From CAINVV01 sp037440345 (GTDB lineage: Bacteria > Bacteroidota > Bacteroidia > Bacteroidales > Prolixibacteraceae): a stretch of 6,186 nucleotides of DNA. This document shows, in pieces, positions 1-6,186 of this stretch. The translations under genes and the position numbers were made by a program. A model generated the notes under the pieces. It was given only the letters and a program-made list of their open reading frames with translations. It was not told the origin of the DNA and ran no database searches. The stretch covers positions 1 to 6,186 of the forward strand of contig JBBIUJ010000262.1 in assembly GCA_037440345.1 (NCBI GenBank), in the 5' to 3' direction. Position 1 is the first letter of the stretch, and every line of letters starts with the position of its first letter.

Positions 1-1
1 G

Positions 2-1579
2 GATGAAATGGTCGTCACCATATCCAAATGGGCGCATCACCGGACAACCCAGAATAACTGGCGGATTTTCAATATCACCACCCTTTCGTTTTTGAAGAAA
101 TATGGCTACGCGATAGATGACGAGTTGCTGAAAAGCCATCTGCTGTGGGTGGTATCGTATCATTCCGGAGACGGGTGGTACCTTGAGCAGACCTACAACT
201 ACTATTCCATCAGCCTTTTTATTGTTTACACCACCATCTGGAACCGCACTTTTGGCGACCAATACTATCCCGAAATAGCTGAAATCATTGAAAAATCGGC
301 CCGAAAACTGATGGAATCCGTAACCGGGTTTTTTGCCCGCAACGGTTATATCAACATGTGGTCCAGAAGCATCTGTTACCGGACCTGGGTCTCCGGAGCC
401 TTCCCGGTTGCCTTTATGCTGAAAGAGCAATCTGGGCTTGATGCCGGTTGGGCAAGACGTCTTTGTTCGGGTTCCCTGCTTCAATTTGTTACCAGGGAGG
501 AATTTTATTGCAATGATATTCCCAGCCTGGGATTTTATGGGCAGAAGGAGTACATGATCCAAAATTACAGTTGTGCCGGAAGTCCCTTTCTGATGTTTCT
601 GCCATTTATCTGTCTGGCTTTACCGGACAATTCACCCTTCTGGACGGCAAAGGAAAACGAAGGAATGTGGGAAAGTCTCGGAAACGAATCGAACAAGATT
701 GTTTTGGAAAATCCGGGATTAGTTTTGGTCAACCACGGAAAAACAGGCACATCAGAGATCATTCCGGGAAAAGTCTATTACGACGACCCCAATTATTCAA
801 AGCTGGCCTACAATACCCATTTCCCATGGGAGGATCATAATCCGAATGGGGGAACTTCAATGGAATATAGCTTCCGTAGCCTGGATCCAAGGGATTTGAG
901 AGGCGATGATGTAAACTTCTACCTCACCGGACAGAAAATTGACAACGATTCAGAAAAAAACAGTGTTTTTACCACCTCCCAGAGTATGCTTTACAATGGT
1001 ATCCGCAAGGATGTTCTTTACAGGCAGGCCATCATGCGGAAACCGCCAAACAACGGGGTGGGATACATCATTGACCTGGCCGAAATAACCATCCCGGGAG
1101 GAGTGATCAGGGTTGACCGCACCCGATTGGCATTCGAACATGAATTGACCCTTGGCCATTTCGGCCTGCCCCACATCAAGGGGCAAAAAGCAATCGTCAA
1201 TCAATTAGAGGAGGGTAACCGGAAGGTCATCACGGCATCTATCCCGGGAAGAAGGGTTGCCTTGATTGCCTATCACGGCTGGGATGCCCTCAATACACTG
1301 GTACACAGCGACCGGAATGCGGAGGCAGACGAGAGTACGGTCATTTATGCTACCAGGAAGCGAATGGCAAAAAATCCTGCCATGGAGTTGATGATTACTG
1401 TGTTGTTGCACAAAACGGATGACAGCGATTGGACCGATGAGGAGTTATCACCAATCAAAGAACTAACTATCACCGAGGTAACAGCAAACTGGTCGGCCCT
1501 GGGTGCAACCATTACCCTGCACAACAACGAAACATTCGAAATCGACTTTAGGGATATTGATGGGAAAAGGTCGTGCTGA
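2..1579 (+). CDS. DUF2264 family protein (putative glycoside hydrolase, GH154-like), 5' partial
   Basis: The frame is open to the window edge (two codons, D-E, precede the ATG at 8), so the ATG at 8 is probably internal and the true start lies upstream. Family signature, numbered from that ATG: NNW at 16-18, GDGW at 54-57, YNYY at 63-66, a variant of the GRS..YR motif (WSRSICYR, 118-125), YSCAGSPF at 187-194 and ALPDNSPFW at 204-212. This order is characteristic of DUF2264 (Pfam PF10022), an all-helical barrel domain; residues from about 230 to 523 form a more beta-rich C-terminal part. From memory, some members are CAZy GH154 beta-glucuronidases; activity and substrate here are inference. 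Full family members normally have well over 100 further residues before NNW, so a sizeable N-terminal part, perhaps with a signal peptide, is missing. The 3' part is intact and stops with TGA. It lies upstream of two other sugar-degrading genes, which supports a glycosidase role. Confidence 0.88.
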   Translation, partial: DEMVVTISKWAHHRTTQNNWRIFNITTLSFLKKYGYAIDDELLKSHLLWVVSYHSGDGWYLEQTYNYYSISLFIVYTTIWNRTFGDQYYPEIAEIIEKSARKLMESVTGFFARNGYINMWSRSICYRTWVSGAFPVAFMLKEQSGLDAGWARRLCSGSLLQFVTREEFYCNDIPSLGFYGQKEYMIQNYSCAGSPFLMFLPFICLALPDNSPFWTAKENEGMWESLGNESNKIVLENPGLVLVNHGKTGTSEIIPGKVYYDDPNYSKLAYNTHFPWEDHNPNGGTSMEYSFRSLDPRDLRGDDVNFYLTGQKIDNDSEKNSVFTTSQSMLYNGIRKDVLYRQAIMRKPPNNGVGYIIDLAEITIPGGVIRVDRTRLAFEHELTLGHFGLPHIKGQKAIVNQLEEGNRKVITASIPGRRVALIAYHGWDALNTLVHSDRNAEADESTVIYATRKRMAKNPAMELMITVLLHKTDDSDWTDEELSPIKELTITEVTANWSALGATITLHNNETFEIDFRDIDGKRSC

Positions 1580-1691
1580 TTAGACAAAACAGAATGGAAA
1601 TATGTTTGCATAATTTCTGTAATTCAACGTTTTAACGCAATTGGCTGGTAAATTTTCAAACAAGCCATTAACGAAATATATTTCAGTTTTC
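1580..1691 (+). promoter_or_regulatory. Intergenic region with a candidate Bacteroidota -7 element
   Basis: This is the only sizeable gap in the window, lying between the DUF2264 gene and the beta-helix gene. TATGTTTG at 1601-1608 fits the Bacteroidota -7 consensus TAnnTTTG exactly, but I see no convincing TTTG -33 box at the expected distance upstream. The match sits inside an imperfect inverted repeat at 1597-1617 (GAAATATG, loop TTTG, CATAATTTC). No T-run follows it, so it does not look like an intrinsic terminator. A promoter here would give the beta-helix and GH2 genes their own transcript, but an eight-base match in AT-rich DNA is weak evidence. Confidence 0.25.
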
Positions 1692-1770
1692 ATGGTACGA
1701 CGTCGGCTTAATATTATTCATTGTCTTAATCTCTCTTTATTCGCAGGCTCAAAAAACGAAAGAGTTTTAC
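1692..1770 (+). other. Displaced signal-peptide region and probable true start of the beta-helix gene (frameshifted)
   Basis: In the frame of the downstream gene, bases 1705-1752 encode GLILFIVLISLYSQAQ, a typical hydrophobic core and cleavage site (SQA/Q), followed directly by KTKEFYVSPKGSD, the usual first strand of the mature enzyme. That frame has no ATG, GTG or TTG between a TAA at 1669 and the GTG at 1771. One frame over, ATG at 1692 reads MVRRRL, an ideal positively charged start, but this frame runs on for only 32 codons to a TGA at 1788-1790. Dropping one base near 1707-1712 joins MVRRRL to ILFIVLISLY and gives a textbook signal peptide. A less attractive alternative is one surplus A in the six-A run at 1751-1756. 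This is either a sequencing or assembly indel or a real start-disrupting mutation. Confidence 0.7.
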
Positions 1771-3774
1771 GTGTCCCCAAAAGGGAGTGATCATAATACC
1801 GGTTCTATCCAAAAGCCTTTTCGTTCTCTCGAAAAAGCAAAAGTAGCGGTAAGGGACTACCTTTCGTCTGCCAAAAATAATCCCCACCGGGGCTTGACAG
1901 TTTTTTTACGTGGTGGCGAATATGCGCTCGACTCAACTTTTGTTCTAAAGCCAGAAGATTCAGGAGAGAAAGAGACCCCCATTGTCTACCGTTCCTATTC
2001 AAATGAAACACCGGTGGTTAGTGGAGGGGAGCGCATCACCGGATGGAAGCGGCTGGAAGAAGATCTCCCGGATGTCGCTGAAAATGTGAAAGGTAAATTA
2101 TGGGTAGCAAATATACCAAAGGGATGGTTGTTCCATTATCTCTACATAAACGGGAAGATGGGTACGCGTTCGCAATCGAATGCCGAACACTGGAGGAAAT
2201 GGAACAAAGATCATGTGGCCGGTAAACCCGATATTGAGGGACAACTGATAACCTTTACAAACAAAGGACAGCTAAAATATCTTCCTTCAAACGGCGATGC
2301 CGAGATGGTTTGCATCATGGCCCAGTACGGTGTCATCGGAAATGGAGTAGTAACCGATGTTGATCCGGGAAAAGGAACCCTGCGTTGGAATAGTCGGCAG
2401 GTTAATGTGCGCGCGTCACGAAATGCGAGTGAACGGGGCTACCGTTTTGAAAATGCATTGTGCTTTATTGATATACCGGGTGAATGGGCTGTTGACTCAA
2501 AGGCTGGAAAAGTCTATTATTATCCGAAAGAAGGTGAAGATTTATCGAAAGCTGAAGTGATTGCTCCCCGCCTCTGTGAATTGGTGCGCTTTCAGGGCGA
2601 TGAGATCAGAAATCAGGCAGTTCATGATATTGAGTTTAAGGGTATAACATTTAAATACACCGACCGGTTGCCGGAAAATCAATGGCCTTACGCATGGCTA
2701 ATGCGGCAATGGGAAAATGTGGATGCGACAATATACATGACGGATACAAAGGATTGTTCTTTAACCGGTAACAAAATCTTACATTGCGGCGCATACGGTA
2801 TTTGTATCAATCACTTCGGACAGCAAAACAGAATCGAGGGCAATGAAATTGGATATACCGGTAGTGGGGGGCTTTTTTTAGAAGGCTATGGGCCGGGAAC
2901 ACTCGATGTAAACAAGGGCAACATAATTACCCGAAACTACATTCACGATCATGGATTAGGCAATTATTGGCACTCCCCCTGCATTCAAATTTATCAAAGT
3001 GGCGAAAATCTGATCAGCTATAATTTATTGCAACGTTCTGCTTACTGTGCCATTTCTACTGTAGGCGCTGATCCCGGCAGAATGGGTGATCCTGCTTTTG
3101 CCGCTACCGGAACTTTTGATGGACAGGTGCAGAGGTGGAACATGTTTAACATCCGCTTCGCAGATTTTCCTGTAAAGATCCAGGAGGGAATTAAAAACCA
3201 AACCTTTAAATTCGACAGAGAAACAATTAAACCATATATTCATTCCAATTCAAATCGGATTGAATGCAATGTGGTTGTTGAACCGGAACAAATTCTTGAT
3301 GAAGGAGGGGCAATATATGCATGGTGTTCGGGTAAGGGTAATCGTTGGCATGATAATATCGTATTCAAATCTTCGGGATTTCCGGGTTCTTCAATTATTG
3401 CACTGGACGATCTCGCCGAGTATTTCACGGTTACGGGAAATGTTATTTGGGTTAATGGTGTTGCCGATTGCGGAACGATTGGCGTGCGTCCCAACGAACG
3501 GGGCAATACGATAAAAGATAATGTTCGCGCCTGTTTTAAACCTGAACATGCCGACAAATCAGGCGGAAACCTGGATGGAATTAAGCTGGGCTTTTATCGA
3601 CCGGAAACCGGGCGGGAATCAATTTACGCTTTGTTGAAAAAAATTCAGGAAACTGTTCATAAAAATGGTGGTTGGCCTGGTAATCCCAAAACCGGTATTC
3701 CGGGACCCAATGAACCGCTTAAAGCCACTATTGCAAATATATTGCCGGAAGGATCACACAAAACCATTGAGTAA
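1771..3774 (+). CDS. Secreted right-handed parallel beta-helix protein, GH141-like glycoside hydrolase
   Basis: The conservative start is the GTG at 1771, but it falls inside the conserved YVSPKGSD strand; the real protein almost certainly starts near the ATG at 1692 through a one-base frameshift. Residues 1-75 (from GTG) hold the typical opening of these enzymes: SPKGSD, KPFRSLEKA, VFLRGGEY and the PEDSGEKETPI stretch, followed by VVSGGERITGWK. A strand-rich intermediate region follows. From about residue 285 to 600 there are PbH1-type beta-helix repeats, such as IYMTDTKDCSLTGNKI and NLISYNLLQRS. DEGGAIYAW (D510) and ALDD (D546/D547) resemble places where GH141 enzymes carry their two catalytic acids; this assignment is inferred by motif, not alignment. 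Known GH141 members include an alpha-L-fucosidase acting on rhamnogalacturonan-II and xylanases, so the substrate is open. Expected to be exported. The stop is 23 bp before the GH2 gene, suggesting one operon. Alternatives are another beta-helix family such as GH120 or a polysaccharide lyase. Confidence 0.85.
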   Translation: MSPKGSDHNTGSIQKPFRSLEKAKVAVRDYLSSAKNNPHRGLTVFLRGGEYALDSTFVLKPEDSGEKETPIVYRSYSNETPVVSGGERITGWKRLEEDLPDVAENVKGKLWVANIPKGWLFHYLYINGKMGTRSQSNAEHWRKWNKDHVAGKPDIEGQLITFTNKGQLKYLPSNGDAEMVCIMAQYGVIGNGVVTDVDPGKGTLRWNSRQVNVRASRNASERGYRFENALCFIDIPGEWAVDSKAGKVYYYPKEGEDLSKAEVIAPRLCELVRFQGDEIRNQAVHDIEFKGITFKYTDRLPENQWPYAWLMRQWENVDATIYMTDTKDCSLTGNKILHCGAYGICINHFGQQNRIEGNEIGYTGSGGLFLEGYGPGTLDVNKGNIITRNYIHDHGLGNYWHSPCIQIYQSGENLISYNLLQRSAYCAISTVGADPGRMGDPAFAATGTFDGQVQRWNMFNIRFADFPVKIQEGIKNQTFKFDRETIKPYIHSNSNRIECNVVVEPEQILDEGGAIYAWCSGKGNRWHDNIVFKSSGFPGSSIIALDDLAEYFTVTGNVIWVNGVADCGTIGVRPNERGNTIKDNVRACFKPEHADKSGGNLDGIKLGFYRPETGRESIYALLKKIQETVHKNGGWPGNPKTGIPGPNEPLKATIANILPEGSHKTIE

Positions 3775-3797
3775 ATAGTGATAAAAACTCAAAACTG

Positions 3798-6186
3798 ATG
3801 AAAAAAATTACCTTACTGCTTTTACTGCTTCTGATATTTCAGAAAAATTTTTCGCAGGACAAGTTTGCCGATATTGCCACCCGAACATACAATACCCGAA
3901 CGAATCTGCTCACAGAACCTCAGCCACCGGCGCTTCCTGAAATCAATTTGCCTGTAAACCACCATCCGGGATCGGTTTTTAAGGTGGTGAAAACCATCTC
4001 GACCAAAGAGGAATTGTATGACGAACTGGATAAAATCCGGAAAAAGTACGAGCCATTTATGCAAAACCTGGCCCCGGTCCCGGCTGAAACCAGAATTAAA
4101 ATTCCCCTTTCAGAATTTAACTGGAGGGTTGAAACTTCAGCTGATCTCAGTGATTTTGCTTCGACACTTCGGGGCGATGGCAAGTGGGAAAAAGTTACCA
4201 TTCCACATTACGGTCCTCCGCTCGGAAGGGCTGTTACCTATTACCGCAAAGAGGTTGACCTCACCGCCGCCGAATTTGCTAAAGGCAACCTTTTTATCTG
4301 CTTCAAAGGAGTCGATTACAGAGCATCCGTTTTTGTAAACGGTAGCTTATGCGGAACACACGAAGGTTTTTTTGCCCCGTTCGAATTTGACATCTCCAAA
4401 ATCGCAAAACCTGGCAAAAATACAATCCTGGTCAAAGTTGAAAACGATTATGCCACCCAAAATGGGAAGGATGACCAGGGAAATAACATTGTTGGCGACA
4501 AAATATATGCGGCAACCGGCCTGGGGTTCGATGATCCAGATCTTGGCTGGCACATCTGCCTTCCGGGCATGGGCATCAGTCAGGATTGCTATTTGGAAGC
4601 TCGATCGCCACTACATATCAACGACATCTTCGTTCGTCCGCTTTTGAAGGATTCCATTGCTGAAACCTGGGTGGAACTGAACAATTTCTCTCAATATCCG
4701 GCGGATGCCAAACTGAAACTATCGGTATATGGGCAGAATTTCCCTGACACAATGGTGGAGGATTATGAATATATTCCTGCGACTACCTATATCCCGGGAG
4801 TTGGCGATTTGGCCAAACCGACCGACTGGGAACAGAAACGGCTGAAAATGGGATACGGGGTAAATTACCTGCGTATACCTGTCAAGATGAAAAATTTCAG
4901 GCAGTGGGAACCTGAAAATCCCTGGCTTTATCAGGTGCAAATAAAGGTGTACGATGCAAAAGGAAACCTGACGGACAGCCGTGTTCAGCAATTCGGAATG
5001 AGAAGTTTTACCATGGATACGATCAGTTCTCCCAAGGGGAATATGTACCTGAATGGAAAGATGATCCGTTTACGGGGAGCTAATACCATGGGATTTGAAC
5101 AGCAGGATGTTAAGACAAAAAACCTGGACCAGTTGCGGGACGATATCCTGCTGGCCAAACTGTGCAACATGAATTACCTGCGTTTTACCCAGCGTCCGGT
5201 ACAATCCGAAGTATATGATTACTGCGATAGGTTAGGGATGTTGAATCAGACCGATTTGCCTTTGTTTGGTGTCGTCCGGCGGAACAAAGTTACCGAAGCC
5301 ATTCGGCAAACTGAGGAGATGGAACGGTTGGTGCGAAAGCATCCTTCAACCATCATGGTAACCTACATCAACGAACGTTTCCCGAATGCCGAGGGTCATC
5401 CGCAGCGATGTCTGAATGATCTATCCGAATTTTACCATTTTTTCAAAGCGCTCGACCAGGTGGTTTTGCTCTCCAATCCGGACCGGGTGATCAAAGCCGG
5501 TGACGGTGATTATGATCCGCCATCCCCCGGACTACCTGATAACCATTGCTACAACACCTGGTACAACGGCCATGGTCTGGGTTTGGGCAAGATGTACAAA
5601 GGATACTGGCAACTGGTAAAACCGGGGTGGAATTATGGTTGCGGTGAGTTTGGGGCGGAAGGGCTTGATCCGCTCAACGTGATGCAGAAATATTATCCAA
5701 AGTCATGGTTGCCCAAAGGAAAGGAAGAGGAGAAGAATTGGAATGCCAACCGCATTGCACTATCGCAAACCCACCGGTTTCATTACATGTGGTACAATAC
5801 CCAACACTCGCTGAACGACTGGATTGAAGCCAGCCAGGATTACCAGGCATGGGCCATAAAGTTTGTAACCGAGTCGTTCCGTCGCGATCCGCGTATGGTC
5901 TCGTTTGCCATCCATCTCTTTATCGATGCCTGGCCGGCCGGATGGATGAAAACCATCATGGATGTTGACCGCCAGCCCAAGAAGGCATACTTTGCCTATC
6001 GAAATGCGTTGCAACCGTTGATGGTTTCTTTGCGCAGCGATCGGAATCAGTTCGTTTCAGGCGAAGAAACAGCGATTGAAGCCTGGGTATGCAACGATCT
6101 CGATAAATTCCCATTCGGCTGCCAACTCAAATATCAGCTTGAAAAAGATGGGAAAGTAATATTTGCCAACCATGTTACCGCCAACA
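3798..6186 (+). CDS. Secreted glycoside hydrolase family 2 enzyme, 3' partial
   Basis: The frame is open from ATG 3798 to the window edge (796 codons plus one base). The start is set by an MKK signal peptide with a seven-leucine core (residues 1-19, likely cleaved near FS/QD) and an A-rich stretch upstream. Residues 20-104 are an unusual extension, partly helical (about 65-95). Residues 105-270 are the GH2 jelly-roll sugar-binding domain (KWEKVTIPHYG at 129-139; GVDYRASVFVNG at 172-183). Residues 270-398 are an Ig-like domain ending in the GH2-typical ENPWLY. Residues 400-738 are the TIM barrel, opening with FGMRSF. The acid/base candidate is E526 in HPSTIMVTYINER; the nucleophile candidate is E617 in CGEFGAEG, 91 residues on, matching beta-glucuronidase-like spacing. 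A further beta-rich domain begins at about 745 and is cut off. GH2 enzymes cleave beta-galactosides, mannosides, glucuronides and others with retention; which applies here is not readable. It probably works with the two upstream enzymes. Confidence 0.93.
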   Translation, partial: MKKITLLLLLLLIFQKNFSQDKFADIATRTYNTRTNLLTEPQPPALPEINLPVNHHPGSVFKVVKTISTKEELYDELDKIRKKYEPFMQNLAPVPAETRIKIPLSEFNWRVETSADLSDFASTLRGDGKWEKVTIPHYGPPLGRAVTYYRKEVDLTAAEFAKGNLFICFKGVDYRASVFVNGSLCGTHEGFFAPFEFDISKIAKPGKNTILVKVENDYATQNGKDDQGNNIVGDKIYAATGLGFDDPDLGWHICLPGMGISQDCYLEARSPLHINDIFVRPLLKDSIAETWVELNNFSQYPADAKLKLSVYGQNFPDTMVEDYEYIPATTYIPGVGDLAKPTDWEQKRLKMGYGVNYLRIPVKMKNFRQWEPENPWLYQVQIKVYDAKGNLTDSRVQQFGMRSFTMDTISSPKGNMYLNGKMIRLRGANTMGFEQQDVKTKNLDQLRDDILLAKLCNMNYLRFTQRPVQSEVYDYCDRLGMLNQTDLPLFGVVRRNKVTEAIRQTEEMERLVRKHPSTIMVTYINERFPNAEGHPQRCLNDLSEFYHFFKALDQVVLLSNPDRVIKAGDGDYDPPSPGLPDNHCYNTWYNGHGLGLGKMYKGYWQLVKPGWNYGCGEFGAEGLDPLNVMQKYYPKSWLPKGKEEEKNWNANRIALSQTHRFHYMWYNTQHSLNDWIEASQDYQAWAIKFVTESFRRDPRMVSFAIHLFIDAWPAGWMKTIMDVDRQPKKAYFAYRNALQPLMVSLRSDRNQFVSGEETAIEAWVCNDLDKFPFGCQLKYQLEKDGKVIFANHVTAN

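Noticed and set aside
571..840. Open frame of 89 codons on the + strand inside the DUF2264 gene
   Set aside because: It overlaps the strongly recognisable DUF2264 motifs in another frame and its translation is basic and low in family-like features.
1640..1670. Possible hairpin TGGCT...AGCCA in the intergenic gap, considered as a terminator
   Set aside because: The stem is only five base pairs with a loop of more than 15 bases, and no T-run follows.
1678..1680. ATA as a non-standard in-frame start for the beta-helix gene
   Set aside because: It would give a signal peptide with no positive charge at the N-terminus, and ATA starts are very rare; a frameshift from ATG 1692 explains the data better.
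1677..1684. TATATTTC as a second -7 element
   Set aside because: It misses the last base of TAnnTTTG, lies only 7 bases before the candidate ATG, and such matches are expected by chance in this AT-rich stretch.
2866..2880. G6-C-T7 run in the beta-helix gene as a slippage or frameshift site
   Set aside because: The frame reads through it as SGGLFLE, which fits the beta-helix repeats on both sides, so nothing is shifted there.
3240..3557. Antisense open frame of 105 codons within the beta-helix gene
   Set aside because: It is a shadow of a conserved coding region; no promoter-like or family signal is visible and the product resembles nothing I recognise.
4018..4338. Open frame of 106 codons on the + strand near the GH2 start
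   Set aside because: It lies wholly inside the GH2 gene in another frame; the GH2 frame carries the signal peptide and domain motifs.

Overview
The window looks like part of a carbohydrate-degradation gene cluster (polysaccharide utilization locus type) from a Bacteroidota bacterium. This is an inference from four things. The signal peptides are short, with an MKK or MVRRR start and SQ/AQ-type cleavage sites. No Shine-Dalgarno sequences are visible, and the stretch before the one clear start codon is A-rich. There is a possible TAnnTTTG promoter element. The protein families present (DUF2264, GH141-like beta-helix, GH2) are ones known to cluster in Bacteroidota loci. I cannot assign a genus.

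Layout: three large genes all lie on the + strand and fill almost the whole window. (1) Bases 2-1579 hold a DUF2264 protein (an alpha/alpha-barrel-type family, some members of which are, from memory, classed as GH154) whose 5' end is cut off by the window edge. (2) After a 112-bp gap up to a candidate ATG at 1692, a secreted right-handed parallel beta-helix protein resembling GH141 ends at 3774. Its signal peptide is clearly encoded, but it is out of frame with the only good ATG, so the start of this gene appears frameshifted. (3) After a 23-bp gap, a secreted GH2-type beta-glycosidase starts at 3798 and runs off the 3' edge, open over 796 complete codons with no stop.

How they may work together: all three fit the enzymes of a saccharification cassette in which exo-acting glycosidases strip side chains from a complex, probably uronate- and/or deoxysugar-bearing plant or algal polysaccharide. 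At least genes 2 and 3 are probably co-transcribed. No SusC/SusD transporter pair, regulator, sulfatase, RNA gene, mobile element or CRISPR array is visible here, so the substrate cannot be fixed from this window. I see no sign of an entirely new system. The observations most worth checking are the broken start of the beta-helix gene and the divergent active-site motif and long N-terminal extension of the GH2 enzyme.
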